36,781 bases of DNA from positions 1 through 36,781 of the forward strand of contig VXZK01000371.1 of assembly GCA_009845545.1 (NCBI GenBank). The letters are read 5' to 3'. How positions within the stretch are numbered: the stretch's first letter is position 1; each line of letters begins with the position of its first letter. This stretch comes from Candidatus Poribacteria bacterium (GTDB lineage: Bacteria > Poribacteria > WGA-4E > WGA-3G). This document shows positions 18,036 to 27,541 of this stretch, in pieces. The notes beneath the pieces are model-generated. The model searched no databases and had not been told where the DNA came from. It worked only from the letters and a program-made list of their open reading frames with translations. Both the position numbers and the translations under genes were made by a program.

Positions 18036-19850
18036 GTGCAGACGGATGCTTTTAGCGCGGGAAGTGTACTATCGTGGCAAAGGACACGAGATGCAGCAGC
18101 ACATCAGGCGGAATTACGACGGAGCAAACACACATGGATTGCGTTGCCGTCCGCCTTATTGCAAACACGCTATCAGTTGAACGCCACAGATTTATCCTTC
18201 GGTAATGCGGAAACAGCGACAACGATCCAATCCTTATTTCGGGACTCCCAATTATCAGGCGGGATAGAATTTAATCAATACTATTTAATAGCGGAACCGC
18301 ACGCGGCTGAGCCGTGTTACAACATCAGCGATTACGTTCAACGCTGTGTGGCAGGTGACCTCACAATTGCAGAACGGCTTCGTGGACGGACAGTGATTAA
18401 CCTCTATCAGACAGAAGGAACAGCAGACGACCTGCTAAGTGACCAAGGGGTATCTCAGTTTATAGAGCGACTGTTGAGAGGCTACTTAAAAACTCACGGC
18501 AAGCAACACCTCATCGGTTTTACCTGTGAACCACCGAAGTTTTTGTCTTTAACGAGCGTCTTAGGAGCTGGGACATCATCAGTGCCGTGGAGTCCTGTCC
18601 TACTGGAGGCAGCGGAAGTGACACTCGCAGCGTACCTGCCGTTGGTGTTCTACGAAACTTACAACTCAGGGGCTGTCAGAAACACTTTTTGGCAAGCATT
18701 GACGACGCGATTCGCGACCTGCTTCCTTCAAGGCTTGCGCGACTTTTGCCATCAAGAAGGACTGCGGTTCGCTTTAAACCTCTCGGCGAGTGCTAAGACA
18801 TTGGAGTTTGAGTTAGGATCCATGCTCGCAGAAGTAGATTTTCCTATTCTGAACACCACCGAAATAGATACACCGAAGCGATTCGTCGTTGCTAAATGGG
18901 CATGCAGCAACACGCAACACGCCGGTATTGCCCGAAAAAAAAGCAACAAAACGGATGCGCGTACACCAACATCGCGACTCCTTGAAGATGCAAGTCTCGG
19001 TTTCAATCTATGGATGAACAGGAACAGTGCCGCTGATAGTGTCCCACAAGGGTTAGCAATCGGCTATCCGAAGCGACCAATCCTGATGATAGCACCGACG
19101 CAGAGCCTCTGGACAAAACCCGATGAGAAATCGTGGAGCGGCATCACAAAAGCGTGGGGGTGGTTGTGCCAAAGTGTATGGGAACTGGGTTACGACTTCA
19201 GAATTGTCTCGGAGCAGGAACTCGGTGCCGCAGAGATTATAGATGCTGCCGTCGCGAGAAAACGGGGTTGTAAAAGGGGGGGACTCTGCTTCCCTAACAA
19301 CGGAACGGACACCAGAGAGATTTATAACGTTGTGTTGCTACCGAGTTGCATATCGCTTCAAGAAGAAACCGTCAAACGCCTAAAGGCATTCACGAAAGCA
19401 AAAGGTAGATTGATCGTAGATGAACCTACGCCGTATCTACTGAACGGTCAGATCGGACTTGAACCGTATCCACTTGAACAACTTATCTTTGGACGACGCA
19501 CAACGATCTTGCGAGGTCCGCCGGACGAGAAAGCAGTGAAACTTGAAAAACGTCTCGGAAAATGGGTGCCTCGTATCGTCTCAGTGTATGTAAAACCGGA
19601 GAACGATCCGACGGATAGCGTCCTCGTACTCCATAGAGAAGCAGAAGCCTCCGAAATTTTCTATCTGTTCAACACCAGCAGTGAACCGATGGAGACCTTG
19701 ATTGAGATACAACGGAAGGCGGCGCGTGTTTCGGAGTTTGATCTGTTTCAATCAAAAAAAGAAAGCATTGCGTTTTGGCACGCTGATGAGAAGACATATC
19801 TAAATAGTGTATTCACACCTAAACAGGGACGACTCTTCGTGGTATCATAG
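18036..19850 (+). CDS. Glycoside hydrolase-like protein (GH106/alpha-L-rhamnosidase-like), tentative
   Basis: 604 aa, GTG start with AGGAG SD at 18022. FTCEPPKF, NTFWQALTTRFATCFLQGLRDFCHQEGLRFALNLSAS, ILMIAPTQSLW resemble GH106-type hydrolases. Confidence 0.5.
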   Translation: MQTDAFSAGSVLSWQRTRDAAAHQAELRRSKHTWIALPSALLQTRYQLNATDLSFGNAETATTIQSLFRDSQLSGGIEFNQYYLIAEPHAAEPCYNISDYVQRCVAGDLTIAERLRGRTVINLYQTEGTADDLLSDQGVSQFIERLLRGYLKTHGKQHLIGFTCEPPKFLSLTSVLGAGTSSVPWSPVLLEAAEVTLAAYLPLVFYETYNSGAVRNTFWQALTTRFATCFLQGLRDFCHQEGLRFALNLSASAKTLEFELGSMLAEVDFPILNTTEIDTPKRFVVAKWACSNTQHAGIARKKSNKTDARTPTSRLLEDASLGFNLWMNRNSAADSVPQGLAIGYPKRPILMIAPTQSLWTKPDEKSWSGITKAWGWLCQSVWELGYDFRIVSEQELGAAEIIDAAVARKRGCKRGGLCFPNNGTDTREIYNVVLLPSCISLQEETVKRLKAFTKAKGRLIVDEPTPYLLNGQIGLEPYPLEQLIFGRRTTILRGPPDEKAVKLEKRLGKWVPRIVSVYVKPENDPTDSVLVLHREAEASEIFYLFNTSSEPMETLIEIQRKAARVSEFDLFQSKKESIAFWHADEKTYLNSVFTPKQGRLFVVS

Positions 19851-19909
19851 AATAGTGGAATTGCGACTAAGACAGTTTCTATCATTTTAAGAATACGAAA
19901 GGAGCAATT

Positions 19910-21469
19910 ATGACAGGTGGCGATATTTTTGTCGAATGTTTGAAAGCACAAGGTGTTAAAGATATTTTTGGCTTACCGGGAAATCATTTAGATACCGTTT
20001 ACGAAGCATTATACAACAACCAAGCCAATATCCAGCACTATGTTACACGACATGAAGGCGGTACGGCGTTTATGGCGGATGGTTATGCGCGTGCTACTGG
20101 CGATGTCGGTGTTTGTATGACTGTGCCGGGTCCTGGATCAAATAATGCCTCTGTCGGTATTGGTGAAGCGAATACTGCTTCGTCACCGGTGCTTTGGATT
20201 ACCGGACAGAACCCATCCTACTTGGCGCAACGGGATCCGAAGAAAAGTTTTCACGGTTTGGATCAGAGAGCCGCTTTCACGCCGATGACGAAACATCTGG
20301 AGATTGTGCATCGCGTCGATCAGATTCCGGGTGCGGTCAATAGAAGTTTTAGTGCGTTACGCTCCGGGAGGCCTGGACCTGTCCTGATTGAACTCGCAAA
20401 AGATGCGTTGGATGCAGAAGCTGATCTCCCGATTCCGCCCTGGAACAACGGCATTCAGACGACAGCAGCTCCCCAAGATATTGATGCTGCCATAGCACTC
20501 CTCAGTAAAGCAGAGCACCCACTGATTATTGCAGGCGGCGGTATCAATCATACGCGCGCGACTGCAGAAATACTTGCGTTCGCGGAGCTGCTGGACGCGC
20601 CCATCGTGATGACGGGTTTTGGAAAAGGTTCAGTGCCGGAAGACTCGCCGCATTCCATCGGTATCTTCCGAGACGGCGTTGCGCAAGCAGCGATGAACGC
20701 CTCCGACCTCATCGTCGCTGTTGGCACCCGATTTAACTACCGCGATACCGGTAACTGGAGCCTCAAGATTCCACAACCGCTGTTGCATATTGAAGCCGAC
20801 CCCGACGAGATTCACAAGGAATATCCCGCGACTGTCGGCATCGGTGCGAATCCGAAACTGGTTTTACGTCAGTTGAACGCCGCACTCAACGATGAGAAAC
20901 GGACAGGCGGTTGGGGTGAAGGTTTACGCGAATTACGCCGCCAATTCACGGCGATTGAACGTCCTCAAATTCTTCAAGAGATGCGCGAGGTGATGCCCCG
21001 TGATGCGATCTTATCAGTTGACGTTAACATCACCGGTTATGGTGCGCTGGCACATTTCCCATGTTATCACCCGGGGAGTTACATCTTCTCCGGTGTCTCT
21101 GTGGCAATGGGCATCGGATTGACGGGTGCTATTGGCGCGCAGGTTGCTTATCCAGAGCGGAAAGTCGTCGCGCTGAGCGGTGATGGTGGGTTCTTAATGA
21201 CGTGTCCGGATCTTGCAACCGCGGTGATGTATAACCTTCCCGTTGTGACACTTGTGATGAACGACAACCAATATACCTCAATTGAGCGCGGACAACTGCG
21301 GCGGTTCGGTAAACGCATCGGTGTTGAATTGGTAAATCCGGATTTTGTGCAATTTGCTGAATCCTTCGGTGCAGTCGGGTTACGCGTTGAAGATCCAAAC
21401 GATTTTAAACCGATGTTTGAAAAGGCACTCGCCTTGGATAAGCCGGTTCTACTTGAAGTTGTTAAGTAG
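19910..21469 (+). CDS. Thiamine pyrophosphate-binding protein (acetolactate synthase-like)
   Basis: GVKDIFGLPGNHLDTVYEAL, RHEGGTAFMADGYARATGDVGVCMTVPGPGSNNA, GDGGFLMTCPDLATAVMYNLPVVTLVMNDNQYTSI (TPP/Mg motif GDG...NDN). Confidence 0.93.
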   Translation: MTGGDIFVECLKAQGVKDIFGLPGNHLDTVYEALYNNQANIQHYVTRHEGGTAFMADGYARATGDVGVCMTVPGPGSNNASVGIGEANTASSPVLWITGQNPSYLAQRDPKKSFHGLDQRAAFTPMTKHLEIVHRVDQIPGAVNRSFSALRSGRPGPVLIELAKDALDAEADLPIPPWNNGIQTTAAPQDIDAAIALLSKAEHPLIIAGGGINHTRATAEILAFAELLDAPIVMTGFGKGSVPEDSPHSIGIFRDGVAQAAMNASDLIVAVGTRFNYRDTGNWSLKIPQPLLHIEADPDEIHKEYPATVGIGANPKLVLRQLNAALNDEKRTGGWGEGLRELRRQFTAIERPQILQEMREVMPRDAILSVDVNITGYGALAHFPCYHPGSYIFSGVSVAMGIGLTGAIGAQVAYPERKVVALSGDGGFLMTCPDLATAVMYNLPVVTLVMNDNQYTSIERGQLRRFGKRIGVELVNPDFVQFAESFGAVGLRVEDPNDFKPMFEKALALDKPVLLEVVK

Positions 21470-21499
21470 TTATTATCTTCTATCATAAAGGAGTTTTAC

Positions 21500-22702
21500 A
21501 TGAAAAAAAAGATTGGTGTTTTAACAGGGGGTGGCGATACGAGTGCGCTCAACGCTACCCTTAAAGGCATCGCACTGAAAGCCGAGGAACTCGGTTTTGA
21601 ACTCATCGGATTCATGGAGGGCTGGCGTGGGGTTTTGAAAGGAGGCCGTTACTTTACGCTGACCCCCGATCTGATTGACGAAAATAGAGGCGGCACGCTT
21701 CTAAAGAGTTCACGCACGAACCTGATTAAAGATAATAAGTTAGATGAGGCAGTAGAGAATCTTAAAAAACTCGACATTAGCGGACTCATTCCAATCGGTG
21801 GAGATGATACCTTAACGGTTGGCACAGCACTGTCTGATCAATTTACAACCACATTCGTGACAAAAACCATTGATAACGATGTCGGTGTTAATCCACCAGA
21901 GGGGGACGCTGTTGACTACTCTAAGATGGTGAACTATTTCTGTCCCGGCTTCCCTTCATCCGCAAATAGCGTTATCAATTACGTCCGAGACTTACGGACA
22001 ACGACCTATTCCCATGACCGTGTGATTGTCGTTGAAGCGATGGGTAGAGATGCGGGTTGGCTAACGTTATCTGCTGCTTACGGGCAAGCTGACCTGATCG
22101 TTGTCCCAGAAATACCGTATCAACCGGATAAACTGGCAGAAGCGATCCGTGAAAAACACACCGAACAAGGCAATGTTATTGTCGTTGTCTCGGAGGGTAT
22201 TCGGAATGATGATGGCGAACTGATGATTACATCGGAAGCCGAGCTAGACGCTTTCGGACATACGAAACCGGGCGGATGCTCAGAGATTATCGTTGAAGCG
22301 ATGAAGAAACGGCTCCCGGATATTTCGGAGTCGGCGTTCCGAGCCTTGATCCTTGGGTACCTCCAGAGGTGCGGTAGCCCGATACCCTTGGATAGAGACA
22401 TCGCTATGAAGGCTGGTGCTATGGCGGTGCAAGCACTCTCAGACGGGATGTTCAACGGTGTCGCAACGATTACGCGGACGGAGGTGGGTATTGAACCTAC
22501 GCTCATGCCATTGGAGCAAGTCTTAAAGCGGGATGCGTCTGGTCACGTTATTCGGAGAAGTCTGGACCTGCGGTTCTACGATGCCGAACGGTATCAGATG
22601 TCGCCAGCAGGTGCAGGATATTTCCGTCCATTGTTCGGGGACTTACCCGGCCCAGAACGGTCCCTGGACGATCGCTTAATTGAGATCGGTGAGATTGAAT
22701 AG
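21500..22702 (+). CDS. 6-phosphofructokinase family protein, probably PPi-dependent
   Basis: KIGVLTGGGDTSALNATLKG, PIGGDDTLTVG, VTKTIDNDVG; GGDD and KTIDND residues are of the PPi-PFK type. Confidence 0.9.
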   Translation: MKKKIGVLTGGGDTSALNATLKGIALKAEELGFELIGFMEGWRGVLKGGRYFTLTPDLIDENRGGTLLKSSRTNLIKDNKLDEAVENLKKLDISGLIPIGGDDTLTVGTALSDQFTTTFVTKTIDNDVGVNPPEGDAVDYSKMVNYFCPGFPSSANSVINYVRDLRTTTYSHDRVIVVEAMGRDAGWLTLSAAYGQADLIVVPEIPYQPDKLAEAIREKHTEQGNVIVVVSEGIRNDDGELMITSEAELDAFGHTKPGGCSEIIVEAMKKRLPDISESAFRALILGYLQRCGSPIPLDRDIAMKAGAMAVQALSDGMFNGVATITRTEVGIEPTLMPLEQVLKRDASGHVIRRSLDLRFYDAERYQMSPAGAGYFRPLFGDLPGPERSLDDRLIEIGEIE

Positions 22703-22728
22703 TCGTTAGGGCACTGGAATAGATCAAG

Positions 22729-22749
22729 GGCGCGGTTTGAAACCGCGCC
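22729..22749. repeat. Intergenic palindrome GGCGCGGTTT-G-AAACCGCGCC
   Basis: 10-bp perfect arms; lies between convergent PFK and hsdR genes; possible bidirectional terminator. Confidence 0.7.
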
Positions 22750-22750
22750 T

Positions 22751-25700
22751 CTAATTTCGGGTATAAATGCTTTTCCCCTCACCGTAGTAAGAGTCGTAGA
22801 TGTGCTGATAAACCGCCTCGGATTTCTGATTAAACAGTTCTGGTGTGTAAGGTTGAGGCAGCCCTTTATCCAGTATATTTCCAACAGCAAGTCTGACTTG
22901 TGCACGCGCTTGTGCATGTTTCCGCCAATCCAAGCCTAAATTTTCTCGTTTGAGTGTCTCAAGCATCTCCTTCACAGTATCTTTCACTTCATTCCGCTCT
23001 GGCACCGTTAAATGAGGTTCGCGTTGTGTTAGAAGATCAAACACTGCCAATTCTTCTTCGGAGAGGTCTTCAGTACTGGCGCGTTGGTCTTCTTCGTTGA
23101 GGTCATTAACGAAATCAAAAAGCTTCTCAAAATAATCCGCAACCCCGATAGTACCCGCGTTGTATTCTGCGATCATTTGCTCAAATTTCTCCTGATAATT
23201 CATACGGTTTCTGTTGAGACGGATCATTGCGCTGAGTTTGCTGTTGATTGCTCCTCTAAGTCTCTCTGCTTCAACGCGTTTGTGCTGTGTATTGAATCGT
23301 TCGCTTAACTGTTCAAAATCAATCTGACTTAGATCTATCGGCTCCGTATCGTATCCCTCAGCCGGTATCTGAATGCGATAGCCTTCAGGTGCAATGGACA
23401 GATCCAACACCTCTTCAACTTCTGTCATGACCTCGGAGATGTCAGCGGGTGGTGTCAAATTTCTGATTTTCTGCGCGATGATATGGATAAGTTGACAGGT
23501 TCTGGTAAATTCATGGGCATCTGGATCAGGTAGAATCGCTTTGTATAGTTTGGTGGCGTTTGTTGCGAGTTGTAGATAGCGTTTTTTGGTTTCATCGTTA
23601 ATCAGGATACGTTCCATTGCGTCATTGATTTGGGCGATGTTTTGAAATGCGTCGTCCGTTTGGGCTTCATCTAAGTCAACACCAATGCCTCGGCAGAATT
23701 CGGTGATTTCGGCGATCACCTCTCGGAGTTTTTCAATCAGTGCTGACTTATCAGCAATCGGTTTCTGGTTTCCTTCCAGATCCGCACCCATAGCATAAAT
23801 CGCCAACGCTTTTTCAAGATCACGGAAAACACCAATGTAGTCAACAATTAAGCCGTTATTTTTATCACCGTAGATACGGTTGGCTCTGGCAATGGTTTGC
23901 ATCAAAGTGTGGTTTCGCTGCGGTTTGTCGAGGTAGATCGTGGAACAGGAAGGGACATCGAAACCGGTTATCCACATCGCACAGACGAAGACAATTCGGA
24001 AGGGGTCCTCGGGGTCTTTGAATTTGGTATCTAAATCCTCTGCGTTCATACGAGTACGGTGCGGTGTGATGTCTACACCTTTTTGCTTGAGTTCGTCAAT
24101 TTCGTTTTGTCCCGGAGAGACCACAACAGCCATGTCGGTTTCTTCCATGTAGCGGATTCTGTCTTGCAAGTGGACCTTTTCACTACCGCGTCGTGTGGCT
24201 GCTTCGGATCTCAGTTGCTTAATAAAACGCTTCCAATATTTCTGCACTTTGTCAAACATTTTGACAGCAGTCGCTTTGTCGATTGAGATAACCATGGCTT
24301 TCCCTTGATAACCTCTACCCATAAAGTGTTTAACGATATCTTTAGCGATGGTTTCCAATCGCTCATCCCGTGTGATAAGATGATACTCTCTGGCGAATTC
24401 GTGTTCAAGCTTTGCCTCTTGTGCTTCGTCGAGTTCGGCATCCTCAAGGACCTGTTCGATGTCTTCGTTGAAGTCCTCATTTATCAATTGTAGCGAAGGC
24501 ACACGGTTTTCATAGTAGAGCGGCACAGTCGCGCGATCCACAATAGATTGGTTGAAATCGTAGACACTCACGTAATCGCCGAATACCGATTTTGTTTTTT
24601 CTTCGCCAACCATGAGCGGTGTACCCGTAAATGCGATGAATGCGGCGTTGGGGAGGGCGGTACGCATGTTCAAGGCGAGTGTATCGTACTGACTCCGATG
24701 TGCTTCATCTGTGATGACGACGATGTCTGACCGCTCAGAGAGCATAGGATGCCTCTCGCCACGTTGTGTCTGGAACTTATGGATAAGCGTGAAGATATAG
24801 CGATGGTCTTCACTAAGGAGTTGGCGGAGATGTTTTATATCTTCTGCATGCACCTCTTGCTGTGTCAGAACACCACTCGTACTGGCGAAGGTCTTGTAGG
24901 TTTGGTTATCCAATTCCTTGCGATCGGTTACGACAACAAAGGTCCATTTTCCCTGCATTTTTCTAAGCACTTTCTGTGCAAAAAGGAGCATTGAGATGCT
25001 TTTCCCGCTACCCTGTGTATGCCAAAAGACCCCGAGTTTGCCGTGGTTATTTTCAATTTGTTTCAGAGATTCAATCGTGTTATTGACACCGAGGTATTGA
25101 TGGTTCTTGGCGAGGATTTTGATCAATCCGCCTTGTACTTCCATGAACAAGATAAAGTTCTCGACAACATCGAGCAATCGTTGCGGTGTGCAAAGGGCGT
25201 GCAGTATCGTCTCTAAAGAAACCTCTGGTGTTTCGTCTTCACTGTGAATGCGTTTCCATTCGGCGAAGTGTTCCCAATCGGCAGTAAGGCTCCCGACTTT
25301 ACTCTCTGTGCCGTTAGAGAGTAGAATAAAGGCGTTATACCAAAATAGGTGTGGGATGGTGTCTTTGTAATCTCGGAGGTTATCGTCATAGGCGGCTTTG
25401 AGATGGACATCAATCCGTTTGAACTCCATCAAGACTAACGGAATTCCGTTGACGAAACAGACTATATCTGGACGTTTTGTGTACATCTCGCCGGTGATCC
25501 AGAATTGGGATGCAGCAAAGAAGTCGTTATTCTCTGGGGTGTCCCAGTCGATGGTCTGCAGCACTTCGACGGTTTCGCTTTCACCGTTTGGATCGCTAAG
25601 GGTAACTTTCACGCCGTCTTTCAGGAGGGTATAGATTTCACGGTTGGCTTCGACAGGACTCATGACTGCGCGGGATTGGGTGAGTTCTTCGACTGCTTTG

Positions 25701-25912
25701 GCAATAGCAGCATCGGTTGCGGTAGGATTGAAGCGTTTTAACGCGGTTTTCAGTCGAGCAGTTAGGACGACTTCGGATTTGGTTTGTCTACCGAGCGGAC
25801 TCTCTTCCGTTTGTTCAAATTCGCTGTAGCAGTTTAGCGTCTCCCATCCGATTTCTTTAAGTAGGTTGATGGCGGGTTGTTCTATGAGTTGGTCTTCGCT
25901 GTATAGATTCAT
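22751..25912 (-). CDS. hsdR: Type I restriction endonuclease subunit R
   Basis: 1053 aa; nuclease-type N-terminus (NDFFAASQFWITGEMYTKRPDIVCFVNGIPLVLMEFKR), TQGSGKSISMLLFAQKVL, ITDEAHRSQYD, FTGTPLM, ARANRIYGDKNNGLIVDYIG. Confidence 0.97.
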   Translation of the reverse strand: MNLYSEDQLIEQPAINLLKEIGWETLNCYSEFEQTEESPLGRQTKSEVVLTARLKTALKRFNPTATDAAIAKAVEELTQSRAVMSPVEANREIYTLLKDGVKVTLSDPNGESETVEVLQTIDWDTPENNDFFAASQFWITGEMYTKRPDIVCFVNGIPLVLMEFKRIDVHLKAAYDDNLRDYKDTIPHLFWYNAFILLSNGTESKVGSLTADWEHFAEWKRIHSEDETPEVSLETILHALCTPQRLLDVVENFILFMEVQGGLIKILAKNHQYLGVNNTIESLKQIENNHGKLGVFWHTQGSGKSISMLLFAQKVLRKMQGKWTFVVVTDRKELDNQTYKTFASTSGVLTQQEVHAEDIKHLRQLLSEDHRYIFTLIHKFQTQRGERHPMLSERSDIVVITDEAHRSQYDTLALNMRTALPNAAFIAFTGTPLMVGEEKTKSVFGDYVSVYDFNQSIVDRATVPLYYENRVPSLQLINEDFNEDIEQVLEDAELDEAQEAKLEHEFAREYHLITRDERLETIAKDIVKHFMGRGYQGKAMVISIDKATAVKMFDKVQKYWKRFIKQLRSEAATRRGSEKVHLQDRIRYMEETDMAVVVSPGQNEIDELKQKGVDITPHRTRMNAEDLDTKFKDPEDPFRIVFVCAMWITGFDVPSCSTIYLDKPQRNHTLMQTIARANRIYGDKNNGLIVDYIGVFRDLEKALAIYAMGADLEGNQKPIADKSALIEKLREVIAEITEFCRGIGVDLDEAQTDDAFQNIAQINDAMERILINDETKKRYLQLATNATKLYKAILPDPDAHEFTRTCQLIHIIAQKIRNLTPPADISEVMTEVEEVLDLSIAPEGYRIQIPAEGYDTEPIDLSQIDFEQLSERFNTQHKRVEAERLRGAINSKLSAMIRLNRNRMNYQEKFEQMIAEYNAGTIGVADYFEKLFDFVNDLNEEDQRASTEDLSEEELAVFDLLTQREPHLTVPERNEVKDTVKEMLETLKRENLGLDWRKHAQARAQVRLAVGNILDKGLPQPYTPELFNQKSEAVYQHIYDSYYGEGKSIYTRN

Positions 25913-26223
25913 TTGTTCGGATTGGATTTGTGAAGGCGTTTGATGGCGGAAATTCGCGCCTTCGATGCTTCTGCTGAATCAACTTCAACGATTTTCCAGA
26001 TACCTCTTGCTGCCAAAGCCTCTTCAAACTCGAAACGGTGAATCCCTGCTAACTCAGCAGCTCTTCCAAGTGTTACTTCATCTTCTTGATAGAGTAGAAT
26101 CGCGGCATCCAACTGTGATGCCTCTTCAAGGGATTTAGGCAGTTGTTCACGTTCAACTTTGGGCAACTTTTGTATCAGTGGTAATAATTTCTCAAGCGTT
26201 ATTGGTTCGGAAATTTGAATCAT
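25909..26223 (-). CDS. UPF0175 family protein (antitoxin-like)
   Basis: LPKSLEEASQLDAAILLYQEDEVTLGRAAELAGIHRFEFEEALAARGI is the UPF0175 helical pattern; ATGA overlap with hsdR start. Confidence 0.85.
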   Translation of the reverse strand: MIQISEPITLEKLLPLIQKLPKVEREQLPKSLEEASQLDAAILLYQEDEVTLGRAAELAGIHRFEFEEALAARGIWKIVEVDSAEASKARISAIKRLHKSNPNK

Positions 26224-26245
26224 TGTAACCTGCTCGATTCAGAAT

Positions 26246-26809
26246 TTATTTGTGAATATCCGCGGCTTCGGCGCGCTCGCGTCTCACCTCTGCAAGTGCT
26301 TCCTCAAAATCGCGTATTACTTCTTCCTCTGGAATATCCGCAAAAATATTGTGGAAGTATGCTACGGTTCTATCCCATTCTTCCCGAAGCCATTTACGCT
26401 CATTTTCAACTTCGGTCCGGAAACATGAAACGATGTGCTGCCACTCTGTTGGTATAACGTCATCACATTCTTGAATATCCGGCATGAAAAAAATTTTATC
26501 AGAAAAATCGCTATCTTTGACGACTCCTCTGGTTTGCTCAACAAGCGATTTTGATTCCAACGGTTCTGGTTGGTCGGGGTGAGTAACGAAAATAATATAG
26601 TCGTCTTGTTTGAGATAATGCTGAATCGCTTTTTTTACACTCTCTTTTAAAGTCGCACCTTTCCTGTGACACTTACCGAGAGCACTTCTCCCCGTTGTTC
26701 GGATAGCGAGATATGCAAGTTGCCTATATCTGAAAAATTCATTTTCCAAAAACTTGACCACTCTTGCATTTCGGTCAGATTCTAAATTCCAGACTCGGAC
26801 GCTTATCAT
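26246..26809 (-). CDS. Degenerate paralog of the downstream-numbered TOPRIM-like protein (26819-27541)
   Basis: MISVRVWNLESDRNARVVKFLENEF...HYLKQDDYIIFVTHPDQ...SLVEQTRGVVKDSDFSDKIFFMPDIQECDD aligns with MASVRIWTLESDNDDKVVKCLANKL...TYLKQEDYVIFVIDNDG...SLVNQIQRIVNNHNFAGKVFFAPAIHELEA. Confidence 0.75.
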   Translation of the reverse strand: MISVRVWNLESDRNARVVKFLENEFFRYRQLAYLAIRTTGRSALGKCHRKGATLKESVKKAIQHYLKQDDYIIFVTHPDQPEPLESKSLVEQTRGVVKDSDFSDKIFFMPDIQECDDVIPTEWQHIVSCFRTEVENERKWLREEWDRTVAYFHNIFADIPEEEVIRDFEEALAEVRRERAEAADIHK

Positions 26810-26818
26810 AATTACCCT

Positions 26819-27541
26819 TCACTCGAATTGGGCTAACACATTTCCTAACTCGCGAAGGGAATTGTTGCGACGCAATGTTTCCCTGTCAATGACTACATGA
26901 TCAGCGACATCAGGAGATATCCTTTCATGATATCGTTTATCACGGATATTCCTTTGTGGCATATTTGGATTGAGTTCAAGCAAAACTCGTTCAGAAAACT
27001 CTTCCAAGTACTCTTTGGGACCGTCGCCACCCGGTACCGTTTCGACGATTTTTTCCGTATCGCCTTTCTGATAATTCTTGACCAATGCTGCAAAAGATTT
27101 GTTTGCTAATACCTTATCACGACAATTGTCCTTGTACAGCGACCGTTTACTGGCAAAATAGCAGGCAATCCCAAGACAATCAATTAACAACCACGCTTCA
27201 AGTTCATGAATAGCCGGAGCAAAAAATACTTTGCCCGCAAAATTGTGATTATTAACGATTCGCTGAATCTGGTTGACAAGCGAATTTGATTGTTGATCTC
27301 GTTGATGTCGCGACATGGGGCCATCATTGTCAATGACGAAAATGACATAATCTTCTTGCTTGAGATAAGTCTGAGTCGCTATCGCTAATCCTTTATCTCC
27401 ACCTTTAGGAACATCTTTTTTACTAGCAGTGCGGACAGATATATTTTCAAGATGTAAATGTTCCGCTAATTTATTTGCCAAACATTTCACAACTTTGTCA
27501 TCATTATCGGATTCCAAAGTCCAAATTCTTACGCTTGCCAT
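26819..27541 (-). CDS. TOPRIM-like (DUF4276/DUF3226-type) protein partnered with the ATPase
   Basis: LESDNDDKVVK (acidic start), DYVIFVIDNDGPM (DxD), HELEAWLLIDCLG; 13-nt overlap with the upstream ATPase gene. Confidence 0.6.
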   Translation of the reverse strand: MASVRIWTLESDNDDKVVKCLANKLAEHLHLENISVRTASKKDVPKGGDKGLAIATQTYLKQEDYVIFVIDNDGPMSRHQRDQQSNSLVNQIQRIVNNHNFAGKVFFAPAIHELEAWLLIDCLGIACYFASKRSLYKDNCRDKVLANKSFAALVKNYQKGDTEKIVETVPGGDGPKEYLEEFSERVLLELNPNMPQRNIRDKRYHERISPDVADHVVIDRETLRRNNSLRELGNVLAQFE

